A DNA stretch of 64,000 nucleotides. Origin: Pelodera strongyloides (Eukaryota > Nematoda > Chromadorea > Rhabditida > Rhabditidae). Below, one piece after another: positions 51,485 to 63,111 of this stretch; positions within the stretch are counted from its first letter, which is position 1; every line of letters starts with the position of its first letter. The DNA lies in contig JAANDG010000207.1 of the NCBI GenBank assembly GCA_036852015.1, forward strand, positions 62,001-126,000. The letters are read 5' to 3'. The translations under genes and the position numbers were made by a program. Below the pieces are notes generated by a model, which was not told the origin of the DNA, did no database searches, and saw nothing but the letters and a program-made list of their open reading frames with translations.

Positions 51485-51643
51485 TAATAGGGTTTGCAAG
51501 TATCCCAAAAATTCGGTCTGATTCTGTCAATACTACCGTATTTCTGCACGAAACCTGCATATATAATATGGAAAATTAAAAAAATATTCTCGTATAGTTC
51601 CAATATACGGTAAATTTTCAGTATACTTGCAAACCCCATTATA
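51485..51643. mobile_element. Palindromic element, GGGTTTGCAAGTAT ends
   Basis: ATAATAGGGTTTGCAAGTAT ... ATACTTGCAAACCCCATTAT; the same termini bound the hairpin at 21124-21385. A related right end (CATACTTGCAAAACATTG) occurs at about 52635 in intron 1 of gene F. Confidence 0.7.
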
Positions 51644-52251
51644 CAACAATTCAGAATCTTTGGGGCTAGACGCGCGATATTTTTTACTTTACGTGGCGTA
51701 ATTGCATAGCAAAAGCGTGGTTGCATCGTTGCATGTAATAAAATCTTTATAAATAAATAAATAAATGCATGTTTAGTGTATCTGTATTTAGCTGCCTCTG
51801 GCATACGTGACCAAAAAACTCAGAACTAAATGTACATTCGTTGGGGTATCTTAGCGTGGTATCTTAGGGTCACCTTCTGAGATGCGTTAATTGCATATCG
51901 TCAATAAACCTTTATAAATATATTATATATATGCGAAAAGTGTCAAAACGATGCCGCAGATCTATTCAATTAATCAACAAGACAAGGGTAGATGTGTAGT
52001 TTTGATGTTTCTCTTCAGTCTTATATTCCTCCGGGGATGATGATTCCACGTTGAGGTGTGTAGGGAAATAGCAAGTAGCTTCTCACAGTGTTTCGAGTGA
52101 GCACCAGTGCTAGAATCGCGGACGCAAGTTAATCCGAGCAGGGTGACGCCGTAGAATAACATACATGATCGTTCTCTACATGTATTAGAATAATGAATAC
52201 TGAATACAATAAATTGTCATACCATTTGCCAAAAAATATTCATTCAGTGTA

Positions 52252-55200
52252 ATGACCTTGTTCTGGAGTGCTGTTTTTCTGTTATTATGCCATACCATAA
52301 TGGAATGTGAATGTGACGAACACAAAGAGCCTACAGAGAATGCAGACGATGTGAAGAACAGAACTACTGACACATTCCCGAAACCAGCTGGTAAGCCACC
52401 TTTTCGACTGTACATTCAAATGTAATAGAAATCCTTTTAGGTGTAGTTGCTGAACATGCTAAATTAATGTTGCATATGTGTTGTGCAGATTACAACCGAA
52501 GACAACATTTTTTTATCAGTTTTTTATCTCAAAATTTATGTGTTTCTGTCAATACTACTATTTCTGAAACCTGCATAGATAGCATGAAAAATTAAAAAAA
52601 TCAGTCTCGTATAGTTCCAAGGTACGACAGATTTCAGCATACTTGCAAAACATTGTGATTCAAATATTTATTCTAATTCGCAAGGACCATTGAGGCAGCC
52701 TTTAGCCCACTGTATATATATACATATAGTTCCTGGGCGGTGCTACTTTTACGGGAACTTATCGGTTTTCATCACCTTCGGAACATTACTACCTCAAACG
52801 AGGATAATTGACCAATTGACGATATGACTAAATACGGCTATGTGTAGTATTTCACAAAGGCCGATAGAGATATACGCGATTATGGTATTTCAGAATTTCG
52901 CTGTTATAAGCATCCGCTGACGGAGTTTGACGATTTTGAGGATAAGGACTATGTTGCTCTAGGATATGCATTCGAAGGCGAGAGAATTGGCTGTATGCGA
53001 TTTAAACACACACAAATAGTATATCCGCCGCTTGCTGGAACGGATCCAATGATGGTGATTCGATTTTGCAATTAAAGCAAAGGAATGCAATGTAACGAGC
53101 AATTTGCGTGTTACGCCATCAAAGATAATAAGAAGAGCGGCATAAACATCCAGGGTGTAAGTAAACTGGTAAACAAGTTTGGTCATCGCTAAATACTAGC
53201 TGTTGCGTGTCAGCCATTCTACATCCGCACAATGCATAAAGGTTTTGTTATAACTGATGAAGTGTGGATTTTGCGTAGGCCAACTACCCTACAGCGGACG
53301 AAGGAATACTGTGCTAGCGGGCGACTGGTCAGTAAATATGTTTAATAAGCCGAATAGTGTCCCTTAGGCGAAAGGGAGCCCCGAAGTGTCCTGCTGATGA
53401 ACTGTATCAGCTTAGTCTGTTCCTATTCCAGGATTGAGATCACTCTATGCCATACAAATCAGTTGTAGACCATATTCAAGTTAAAAAAAAAACATTTTAA
53501 TAATAATAATAATAATTTATTGACACATCATATAAAGTATATAAGTGTGCATCATATAAAATGATGATGAGAAGGTTGGCAAATTAAGCCACATGTAACG
53601 ATTAGCTTGAGGTTCGTTTATAAGAAAAGAGTAACACCTTGCTACAAACCAATTACCAATAAGATTGAGTGTTTCGCCATAGTTAAGAATTGTAACTGTT
53701 GATGAACTGTATCAGCCTAGTTTCTCCCTATTCCTGGATTAACCTAGTTCACTCTATACCATGCAAATCAGTTGTAGACCATATTCAAGTAAAAAAAAAC
53801 ATTTTATTCTATTTTTGTTTTGGAAAGAATATGCTAACAACACACCAAGCTGTGCTTTGTTACCAACACGTTGTTTTGAACTTCTCTTTTATATGCTCGT
53901 GCAGCATTTAAACACCTCAATAAATCAACCAAAGAACTTCAGATGGCACCTGCCTTCCTTGACTATTGGGAGAGATTTCACGGCGACAGTGAATTATGCA
54001 TGGTAATACAATAATCTTTTTCCAAGAATTTATGTACCTTCGTACTGATTGGTTGAAACAAACTTGGTCAATAAAAAAAAAGTCATCAATAAAAAAAGAT
54101 GATCAACAAATCACTTTTTCGAACACGGATCTCAGCATCATGGCATACTACATTGCCTTGTTCAATTTAACAGACAGACACTCTTTCAGAAAATGATGGA
54201 GTACATAAGAAGATGCATAGTTTTTCGGCAAATTCGTGAAATGTATGCTACCAAGCTGTACGAGAAACTTTGTCTCGATGAAGACGGATGTTACAATGTT
54301 ATGAAGTTTTATGATGATGACCTCCCATATTGTGTGAAGTATACGGCAATTAATGAATATAAGGTTAGTTCAAAGGAAGTGTCGGTAGAAGTGTAGAACA
54401 CTACCCCATTTTTTAAATATACTACCCCAAAAAAAAAAAAATACTACCACATGGGAAAATACTACCCCCGCAATATGCCACCCCTAAAAAATATACTACC
54501 CCATTGTAAGATACTACCCCCCATTCAGTCATATAAGCCACACGGAAAGTACTACCCCTTATATACACCTTTGGAGAACTACAGTAGGCTTTCGCAATGA
54601 GACGACGAAAGACTACGAGAGTGTACAGATGACACCCAGGTTGCATGCGTTCTCATTTTCTCACGCCTATTTTTTTATGTTGTCGTTTCATCTTCGCAGT
54701 TGCTTTGTTGTTAGTTTCTTTTGTAGTTTGTTTGTGTTTTAGTCCAAACTGTTTATTTTGCTTTGGTTTTAGTTCAATGGAAGAGCTAGAGGCGCTCAAG
54801 ACACCATCTGATGTCGAAAGGCGTTTTGCGACCGAAATGTTAAATGTTTTCTCATGACATTGTTTTCTCAGACAGCCCCAAAACTTATTTTACATGACTA
54901 CCCCCACTTATTTTACATGACCACCCCCACTTAATGTACATGACTACCCCCACTTAATGTACATGACTACCCCCACTTAATGTACATGACTACCCCCACT
55001 TAATGTAGATGACTACCCCACTTAATGTAGATGAATACCCCACTTAATTTACATGACTACCCCACTTAACTTACATGGACTACCCCCACTTAATTTACAT
55101 GACTACCCCCACTTAATTTACATGACTACCCCCACTTAATTTACATGACTACCCCCACTTAATTTACATGACTACCCCCCCCCCAAATTTACATGACTAC

Positions 55201-56612
55201 CCCCCCCCCCCAACTTAATTCACATGACTACCCCCACTTAATTTACATGACTACCCCCACTTAATTTACATGACTACCCCCCCACATATTTTACATAACT
55301 ACCCCAAACTTATTTAACTGACTACCCCACTTAATGTACATGACTACCCCACTTAATTTACATGACTACCCCACTTATTTTACCTGACTACCCCACCTAT
55401 TTTACATGACTACCCCTTCTGCCTTTAGTTGGGGTAGTATTTTTCAAAAAATTTCCGGGGGTAGTATTCTATCAAAAAAGGGGTAGTATTTTTCCAACTG
55501 GTGGTAGTATTTTTTGAAAATGGGGTAGTGTTGTAAATGTTTACCTGAGCGGACTACTTGGCTACCCCCCATTTTACATGACTACCCCATTTTAAGGAAT
55601 ATACTACCCCAGTTAGGGATTTTACTACCCCACCACCTGGGGTAGTTTTCGTAACTGGGGGTAGTACTTTTACAGGTTTGGGGTAGTATTCGTGCGGAAT
55701 ATTTTTCCGAAAAAATACTACCCCTTTGCTGTGGGGTAGTATATTCCCGATTTGGGTAGTATACTACACTGGGGTAGTATTCTACATTTTTACCGGAAGT
55801 GTACCCCCACTTAAGGGAATAGTGTTTTAGTTGAAAATCAAGGGAATAGTGTTTTAGTTGGGAATAGTGTTTTAGTTGAAAATCAAGGCCTTTCTCTCTT
55901 GTACTGTTTTCCAACGTACGACATGATTTTCTGCAAAAAAAACTAGTATGTATGGCGCAGGTACAATGGCGAACGTCTTTATGGAAAATAGAGAATGCGT
56001 CGTATCGTATAAGAAATAGCTAAATCAGCTGATTATCTAGACTCTTTTTAGAATTCGTCCGCTGGGTCATGGCATCACAGCATTATCAACTACTGTAAAC
56101 TGACAGATATGGTCGCTGAAGCAAAAAGCTCCAAATATGATACATCGATTCTGAGCAAAAAGGGCAGAACGAAGGAAAATTTGAGAGAAATGTGTCTCTA
56201 CTTGAGGTGACGCGAATTTTTAATTAGATTAGAATTGTCTTTGTTGAGTGCAAACGTCAGGCAATTCAAGTTATGAAAAAAAGAGAAAAAAAGTCATTTG
56301 TGACTACAAGAATTTTGCCGCCAGCAGGAATAAACCCAAAAATAAGTGAGTTTATGTGCCGAGCACATAATACAATATACTTCTTGGATCACTTGTTTAC
56401 ATGTATAGTATATGTGTATATTACTACTATGCACATTTAGATACCGCCTTCTACCGGAAGAAGGTAAAGAACAAGAAATACCTGATGATGCAACTGACAC
56501 ATTTGACACAGAAACGACAACAGGAATAGAAAGCCAAAATGGAGTATCATATTTGCTTACATCATTGTACTGGACCCCCTTTTCTATGTTATTGAATGTA
56601 GTTGTCGCATAA
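52252..56612 (+). CDS. Gene F: intact seven-exon secreted Cys-rich protein, 324 aa
   Basis: Exons: 52252-52390, 52894-53054, 53214-53327, 53943-54002, 54190-54363, 56052-56206, 56441-56612 (975 bp, no stop before TAA; all GT-AG; phases as in genes B and C). The signal peptide is MTLFWSAVFLLLCHT, then ECECDE and KNRT. Exon 2 is EFRCYKHPLTEF ... AGTDPMM, exon 3 PFYIRTMHKGF ... EYCASGRL, exon 4 LDYWERFHGDSELC, exon 5 LCLDEDGCYNVMK and LPYCVKYTAIN, exon 6 NSSAGSWHHSIINYC, exon 7 YRLLPEEGKEQEIPDD, acidic DTFDTETTTG, then a strongly hydrophobic end (FSMLLNVVVA) that fits a GPI signal. An AATAAA lies at 56813-56818. Intron 5 holds the TACCCC element. Gene G follows 971 bp downstream in the same orientation. 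Confidence 0.9.
53396..53806 (+). repeat. Direct repeat pair with A-rich ends in gene F intron 3
   Basis: About 100 bp starting GATGAACTGTATCAGC and ending ATATTCAAGT then an A run and CATTTT occurs at 53396-53497 and again at 53701-53806. The spacer contains (TAA)n. The A-rich ends would fit a short retroposed element. Confidence 0.55.
54393..55800. mobile_element. TACCCC-rich element with internal 23-bp minisatellite
   Basis: It fills most of intron 5 of gene F. The left part (54393-54560) is rich in ACTACCCC and the right part (55430-55800) in the inverted GGGGTAGTAT. At about 54890-55420 a unit ACTACCCCCACTTAATTTACATG (23 bp) repeats some 20 times. Between, 54777-54857 encodes a short frame (MEELEALKTPSDVERR) preceded by a TTTTAG that could be a captured exon. 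A related inverted element is at 59402-59916. Confidence 0.65.
55805..55895 (+). repeat. Short tandem repeat GGGAATAGTGTTTTAGTTGA
   Basis: Three copies, two of them followed by AAATCAAG(G), in intron 5 of gene F. Confidence 0.75.
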
Positions 56613-57583
56613 AATACGAAAATCCTGCGAATCAAATTTTTAAAATGGCAATGAGAAATTAATGTTTATAAGGAATTACCATTTAGTATCATGTTGGTCC
56701 CTCGTCGTTGTGAAGCGCCGTGTCTTAGGGTTCCTGTTGGTTAACATTTGACATTATTTGTCCATTATTACTCTGTATGCTCTTTTTTGTTTATTTATTT
56801 ATATTGTCTTCCAATAAACCATATTATTAATGTACGAACACGCACAAACGTTCCCATATGTTAGACTAGAAAAACGTGCATCTATTTCAAGCATTATATT
56901 ACATCTTTATTTCTTATTAGTTCTACTTAGAATGTGTAGCTTATTCAACAAAAGAAGCTACCTAGTCACTGGTAACCTCATTTTTACTTTTTAATTACTG
57001 ATTCTATGCTGTGTGGATATTCTGCGCTGTACTTGAGCATTGTTCTAAACAAATTATCATTATTGTTCGTCATTTGTTATGATACAGTGGAATAGAATGT
57101 GTTGTTACAAAAAATGGATTACAAAAAAAGCGAAAGTACGAATATCAATTAGAGGGTCAGGTGCGCGAGAAAATTGCGCGAGAAAAAGTTTTCGGCATCT
57201 CCATACGAGTTTCCACGGGGCTCGGAGAATTTTCGAATTTTCTTTGTGACACCTTTTGGTCATACAACACAGGCACACATTAAGACCGAACTGCGTCCAC
57301 ATTGTGATCGTCTCGAACAGGAAAGCACAGCTCTGATTTTATATTAGTTGAGTTTATTATTATTCAATTTGTATAGACGAGGATGTTTCGAGGGGATTCA
57401 ACAGTGACTACCAGTTGTTTGTTATAATCTGACGCATTTGGACTGATCAATATTTGGCTTGGACAGATTTGGACATACTGATGAATATGAATATGCAGTA
57501 TGCAATATGAATATGCAAATATGATGTCGTCGAATTTGCATGATATTGGTATGGATTGATAGTTGTATTAGTTTATTCCGGAC
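56613..57583. other. Intergenic F-G
   Basis: Poly(A) signal AATAAA at 56813-56818 for gene F. No further gene or repeat recognised. The promoter of gene G should lie here, but I see no clear TATA or initiator. Confidence 0.5.
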
Positions 57584-58041
57584 ATGCGGTTTTTTTGGAC
57601 GGTTTTCTTCCTTCTCTTATGCTGTACAGTAGAAGAATGTGAGTGTGAAAGTCCACCGGAAGAAGATGCAGTTGATATTATGAACCGAACCGACCGCTAC
57701 AGACGACCAATAGGTAAACTTGTGCGACATTTTATGTACGTAATAAATGCTCTCTCCCCTTAATATGTTTAGGTACGGATTATACTTGAGCGTCCAGAAG
57801 TGCACGTGACTATGACTTTTGTGCCCAATTAAGCTGGGACTGATGAAGTTTCACTGTTTTCCTTTTTTCAGATTTTCGCTGTCTAGAACTCACACTCACG
57901 GCTGAATTCGACTTCTCGGAGCACTTTCTTTCAGTTGGATATCCATTAGAGGACTATAAAACTATTGATAAAAAACATCGATGTACTAATTATGCGGAAC
58001 CATATTAAGGGACTGGATCCAATGATGGTGATTTTAACTTA

Positions 58042-58440
58042 AAGGAAGAGGTTCACTAGGAATTGCACCTGTTTGAATATTTTATGTGGTATAGCCGTAA
58101 AGCCTATGCTGGTCATAGTACGAAAATTAAAGAAAATTGTCTTTGCTCCTTGCTGAATACTTAGCATTGATAATATAGACGATAATAGGCACAATACAGA
58201 CAATTATATTCACTTATTGATGGTACTCGCGGCAGGAGCGTGCTCAAAGTAAGCTACCTCACAGTTAGCAAACAACTGGTGTAACTCACTGCGCTATAAA
58301 GCTTTTTCTCACATACAACGCTATTTGGCGTATCGTAGTGCCCTACGGCACCCCAGTTGTTTTATAAATATGATGTCATTTAGCCTTTGTTTGAGCATGC
58401 TTCTGCCTGATTTCGGTTGAAACCTTTTTTGTATATATTG
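58042..58440. mobile_element. TTAA element, family F1, decayed, in gene G intron 2
   Basis: TTAA then AGGAAGAGGTTCACTAGGAATTGCACC matches the left end of the 5307 element with several changes. The right arm is only partly recognisable (CCAGTTGTTTTATAAAT, GAGCATGCTTCT). Confidence 0.6.
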
Positions 58441-58549
58441 CCCAAAAGCATAAACAGTCATTTCAGCCATACTATATCAACACCTTACATAGAGGCATGG
58501 TATTGGCTCACAATACAACCGTGTTCCTGAGTGAAGAAAATCCACTTAA

Positions 58550-58904
58550 AGGGATCGGCTCACCTCAAATCGTGTCTGTTTTTTCTGTTTCTTTATTTTC
58601 TATAAGGGATAATAAAAATTTGGAATACAAAAAGTAGTGTTATATTTCAATACTCACGAAGATATTAGGTGATAAAGTGGTGGATCGATCGGCCCGAAAT
58701 GAAAAAGTGTTAATTGTCCCATACAAACAAGGCAGGACAATTACACTTTTTCATTTCGGGCCGATCGATCCACCACTTTATCACCCAATATCTTCGTGAG
58801 TATTGAAATAGAACACTACTTTTTGTATTCCAAATTTTTATTATCCCTTATAGAAAATAAAGAAACAAAAAAAAACAGGCATATTTTAAGGTGAGCCGAT
58901 CCCT
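58550..58904. mobile_element. TTAA element, family F2, inserted in gene G exon 3
   Basis: TTAA at 58546-58549 and 58905-58908 flanks ends AGGGATCGGCTCACC / GGTGAGCCGATCCCT. Removing the element and one TTAA restores CCACTTAAACGCAGAAAG, i.e. PLKRRK in frame. It is a close relative of 8338-8695. Confidence 0.95.
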
Positions 58905-59401
58905 TTAAACGCAGAAAGTTCTACTGCGCGAGCATGCGTTTGGTCAGCCTAACTGTTTCGCTCTTTATCGGGTTTTGCTGGAATGTGTATGTAGCGTGTA
59001 TGTGAGCTCTGTGGGGTGTATTTACTCTTTGGGAGGCCTATAAGTAGTTTAACTTCTCTGTATGTACTCAATAAAATATAGCTTTAGATTGCGATAGCAT
59101 TTTTCGAGTATTAGGAATATTGGGAATTCCATAGAACTTGATTTGGAAACTTTTGGTACTGATTGTGATTTTATGGGGTGAACATAGTGCGATTTGAATA
59201 AAAGACGAGGCGATTTGAATTGATCCCATCCCCTTAACTCTTCTGTACTCAATAAAACCTTTTTATTTTTGCTTTAGGTTGTGAATGCATTCCTCGAATA
59301 TTGGGAGAGCTTTCACAGCGATAACAATTTATGCAGGGTAAAATAATTATTTTGTCCCATCATAATGATCAGTGAAAGTTTCTGATGCTGCCACGGACGC
59401 T

Positions 59402-59916
59402 AGGGGGTAAACTTGAAGAATACTACCCCGATGAAGAATGATACCCAAATTTGGGTTATACTAACCCATTTGTTAATGGAAGCTGTATTTTAAAGTGAAA
59501 TTATACTCCACCACTGAAGTATTCAATCCCTTTTTGCCACCAAAGGCAATCGTACAGATAAAAATGAAATGGGGTAGAGCTCTTCTATGTAGAGATAGTT
59601 ATCCTCCCATAAGATGCCTAGTACATTCCAACTGGTGGGGTAGCGTTTGGCACTTTTGAATAAAAATATCCATAACCCATCCATAGGTGCAAAACCCCGT
59701 TTTTTTTACAAAATATAATCCCCACCATTGATTATTACCCTAAAGGAAAAATTTAAAACATAATAGTAGCAATTGTTACACCGTCGTTGAATACTATGAT
59801 GACAGCATCACCAATTGAACTTCCTACCCCGAAAGGGTTAGGATTTGTAAAGATATGGGGGGGGGAGAGGTTAGTATTTTGAAAACGGTAGTATTCTTCA
59901 ATTCTACCCTAGAAGT
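59402..59916. mobile_element. TACCCC-type inverted element in gene G intron 4
   Basis: The left end GGTAAACTTGAAGAATACTA and right end TAGTATTCTTCAATTCTACC are inverted. The interior is AT-rich with a few TACCCC words. It appears related to the gene F intron 5 element but lacks the minisatellite. Confidence 0.6.
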
Positions 59917-60205
59917 ATTTCTACAACCGTAACACATACGAATTTCAATGACCAATGTCTAACTTGCAATTAGTCTCCAGCCATCACCTTTTATTCGACT
60001 CACAGATGCTGCAAAATAAAATACAATTGCAGAAAATGGTGGAGTGCATCAAAAATTGCCAAATATTCCGGCAAATACGAGAAATGTTTACTACAAAACT
60101 GCTCGAAAAGCTGTGTCTCGATGAAGATGGATGTTATAATGTAATGAACTATTATGAAGATGACCTACCTTATTGTGTGAAATATACGGCAATTAGTGAA
60201 TTTAA

Positions 60206-60449
60206 AGGGTCAGGCCCATTTCAAATGACCCCTATTTTTGATGATTCCATCTGATTCTCCATGTCAAATATAGTAGGATGCAATATTTTTCTAATTTTCA
60301 AGCGCAAAATTCACGCAGTATTCAGCAATTTACCCATGCCAGTCATACCCAACTATTTACCGCATTTGTCACGCCCCTTCTCGCTAATTGGGCAATATGC
60401 TCTATTGGGCGTGGCAATTGCGATCTCGGCGAATCAGCGCGAATGGGCG
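60206..60449. mobile_element. TTAA element (F3-like), left part only
   Basis: AGGGTCAGGCCCATTTC directly follows TTAA at 60202-60205, the end of gene G exon 5. No matching right end is seen up to 64000. An LTR-like repeat begins at 60450, so the element was probably split by that insertion. Confidence 0.65.
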
Positions 60450-60840
60450 TGTGCAAACCAGAAAACAATACTTGCCGATTACAAGACGAATGACAAGAAG
60501 GTTGCCTTCGGCAATACGGCATCTGGTCTGACGGCCTAGTAGCCAAATAGGAAACACAACCGAGCACAACCAATTAGTAAAATGCGAAGATTACTTGTGA
60601 ATAACAACAATAAAACGACGCAAGTAATTATTTAAGGTTTATTCTTTAGGTTGTAGGTTTACAATAATAAAATACAAGAAATCAAACTAAGGTCCGAGCT
60701 TATCCACCATTCTTGGGCGGCGCTACGAGACCACTACATAAAAAGACATATTGGGTCCGGGCTTATCCACAACATAGGGTGGCGCCACGAGACCGCACAA
60801 AAAGAATAAATAAACTAATGTAGCACCCACTGGTGCTACA
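60450..60840. repeat. LTR-like direct repeat, left copy
   Basis: It begins TGTGCAAACCAG and ends GTGCTACA (TG...CA termini, 391 bp). It shares GGTCCGAGCTTATCCACCAT and GGGTCCGGGCTTATCCACAA with the right copy at 62905-63111. About 180 bp here is absent from the right copy. No reverse transcriptase or protease is seen between the copies, so an LTR element remnant is only an inference. Confidence 0.45.
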
Positions 60841-61182
60841 TGATGGCGAATCGCCCCAAAATCACAGAAAAGGATTATTCACAAACTATAAGTAGGCCCG
60901 GAAGAAGTTTCCAGAAGAAATATACAGTAAGATTATGATGCTCAGGTAACATGCAAACTACGGTAACTATAGAGCAATATAGAAACAGATAAAAAGCGGT
61001 CGCGGTCGCGACATTCCGGGGAGACATGTAAGAGGTGTTACCGAGGATTGGTTTAAGGATTGAAAATTATAAGGTTTGGTTTCGAAGTCTGGTGCGTGAC
61101 GGCCCTCGCTCAATTAGCTGGTTACCGTACACATAGCAAAGACAGTATAGAATCCAATATGATCCGCTGCACAAGTGCCACA

Positions 61183-61423
61183 GTTAACAGGTTATGAAGA
61201 CCTACTATGAAATCGGGTAGATTCGCCGAAAGAGGCAACCCGGCCCTGCTCGTGTGAACCGTGTGTGTGCTAGGGTGAATCAGTTGTGCGGTTGCGGAAA
61301 AAGGTGCGTGTAGCTCAACCGGTGAGTGCTTGTCGAGTAGACAAGTGACGCGGGTTCGAGTCCGCTCCACGCCATTTTTCGCACAAGTCACAAGATTACC
61401 CTAGTGGAGCCAGTGTAGGCTTA
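61183..61423 (+). repeat. 241-bp tandem duplication with tRNA-like core, copy 1
   Basis: It starts GTTAACAGGTTATGAAGACC and ends CAGTGTAGGCTTA. It contains a tRNA-like stretch (61303-61373: TAGCTCAACCGGTGAG, GGGTTCGAGTCC, 3' part CTCCACGCC). The anticodon loop lacks the universal T33 and the outer acceptor pairs fail, so it is not a normal tRNA. Confidence 0.8.
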
Positions 61424-61509
61424 CTGGGGGCCGAACCGGTGCCAAGAGTTGCTGGGAATGGTACACAGTGGATTATGCCTGTGGGACCAGGCACTCTTGG
61501 GAGAGGGTA

Positions 61510-61750
61510 GTTAACAGGTTATGAAGACCTACTATGAAATCGGGTAGATTCGCCGAAAGAGGCAACCCGGCCCTGCTCGTGTGAACCGTGTGTGTGCTAG
61601 GGTGAATCAGTTGTGCGGTTGCGGAAAAAGGTGCGTGTAGCTCAACCGGTGAGTGCTTGTCGAGTAGACAAGTGACGCGGGTTCGAGTCCGCTCCACGCC
61701 ATTTTTCGCACAAGTCACAAGATTACCCTAGTGGAGCCAGTGTAGGCTTA
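61510..61750 (+). repeat. 241-bp tandem duplication with tRNA-like core, copy 2
   Basis: Essentially identical to 61183-61423, offset 327 bp, with the tRNA-like part at about 61630-61700. The near identity implies a recent duplication. Confidence 0.8.
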
Positions 61751-62904
61751 TACTCCACGCTAAGATCAGTTGGCGATCAGTACGTCTACCAGACAGGGTA
61801 GAAAGGCGCGCGTGTTACCGTACTTCGTACACTATACGACGCGCGGTTACGGTTTTAATTTGAATGCAGAAATTTGCATATTTGGTTTTGGTTTCTTTTT
61901 GGTTTGTTGGCGTGCTTGCACCCTCCCCAGGGCAAGTTAAAATTATATACAGTAATTAACAAAATACGAAGGAAGGAAACGACAGTGAGAGAAAGAAAGA
62001 AAACAGACAATTTGTCTCCGGATATAGCAGCATCTGTCGTTCCGAATTTCTGTCCTTGTGCCAAATTCGCTCACAATTAGTAAATCGCATCTTGATCTGA
62101 AAAAAATGTTGGTTGTTTTGGTTTCTTTGTGTGTTTATGATTTATCGATTTGTTTCAGGTTTATCCATATTGGAGCAATAAATTGATTATGGATAGCTAG
62201 ACGCGTCGGCGCGGGGATTCGGTTCAATATCAATTTTCGGTTCGAAAGGTTTGTAGGATTCAGGGTTATTTTATTGAAAAGTGTGCAATTTGGTTATTGA
62301 AACTAGTAATGGTTTTGACTTGGTGTTTCAGTTCTTTTAGGTTTTATTATTAATTGTAAGGTTTCTGACCTGTGGTTCATTTCAGGTTCTCAGAGGGAGT
62401 CGCTGGGTAAATAGATGGCGTTGCGGTTGTCGGTTGGTTAGCAGACGGTTTTATCGATCGATTCGCGCAGAGAATCGACGGACGGGTCGGTGTTCAGGGT
62501 TTTCCCGTTATGATTAGAATATGTCGTGTTAGGTTGTAAAGCGGTTTCACAATAATCGGTTGGTACAGGTTTTTTCAATTCCAGCGGTTTCAGTCTTTTT
62601 ATTACAGGTTTCGCGTATCGAAACGAAATCACTGGAACATACGAGTCAATGAAAGGAATCAAGAAATTTAATTCAGAAACAATTAAATAAACGTTCAATT
62701 TCACATAATGTGATAATCCTGGTTTTTGAATTTTTACGATTTTGACGGTTCTTTTTTGTTTAAAGAATATTTCGGGGCACCATTTAGAAGGAATGCATAG
62801 AATTGAATATCGGTTCAGGATTGTATAGCATTGGTTAGACTGAATCATAAGCGCAGAAATTTGGTTCAGGTAATGTCACGGTTCGATCATTTTCGGGGCA
62901 CCAA
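61751..62904. other. Sequence between LTR-like repeats, unassigned
   Basis: T/G-rich on the + strand. The longest frame is 136 codons on the minus strand (62848 down to 62438) with no recognised motif. Short words such as TTCGGGGCACCA recur (about 62770 and 62893). Confidence 0.35.
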
Positions 62905-63111
62905 TGTGCAAACCAGAAAACAATATAGCCGAGTACAATAAGGTTGACAAGGAGGTTGCTGGTTTACAATGATAAAATACAATAAACAAAACAAGGTCCG
63001 AGCTTATCCACCATTCTTGGGCGGCGCTACGAGACCACTACATAAAAAGACATATTGGGTCCGGGCTTATCCACAACATAGGGTGGCGCCACGAGACCGC
63101 ACAAAAAGAAT
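62905..63111. repeat. LTR-like direct repeat, right copy, truncated
   Basis: It begins TGTGCAAACCAGAAAACAAT like 60450 and follows that copy to CACAAAAAGAAT. There the LINE sequence begins, so the end is missing. Confidence 0.5.

Larger units (their letters stand above)
57584..60205 (+). pseudogene. Gene G: decaying copy of the Cys-rich family
   Basis: Exons: 57584-57713 (signal MRFFWTVFFLLLCCTVEECE, MNRT), 57872-58027 (DFRCLELTLTAEF), 58467-58549 plus 58909-58942 (exon 3, split by a transposon), 59278-59337 (FLEYWESFHSDNNLC), 60033-60205 (LCLDEDGCYNVMN, LPYCVKYTAISEF). There are three defects. Exon 2 has a one-base frame error near 57995-58008 that creates a TAA before GLDPMM. A 355-bp TTAA element sits in exon 3. 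A second TTAA element begins at the last base of exon 5 and removes its donor. Exons 6 and 7 are not found before the window end. Codons elsewhere look well kept, so the loss may be recent. Without the insertion, exon 3 would be exactly 39 codons, as in genes B and C. Confidence 0.88.

Noticed and set aside
61303..61373. tRNA gene in the 241-bp duplicated block
   Set aside because: The anticodon loop lacks T33, the T-stem has only four pairs and the outer acceptor pairs fail; tRNA-like only.
62438..62848. Minus-strand 136-codon frame
   Set aside because: No recognised motif; kept only as a note in the unassigned stretch between the LTR-like repeats.
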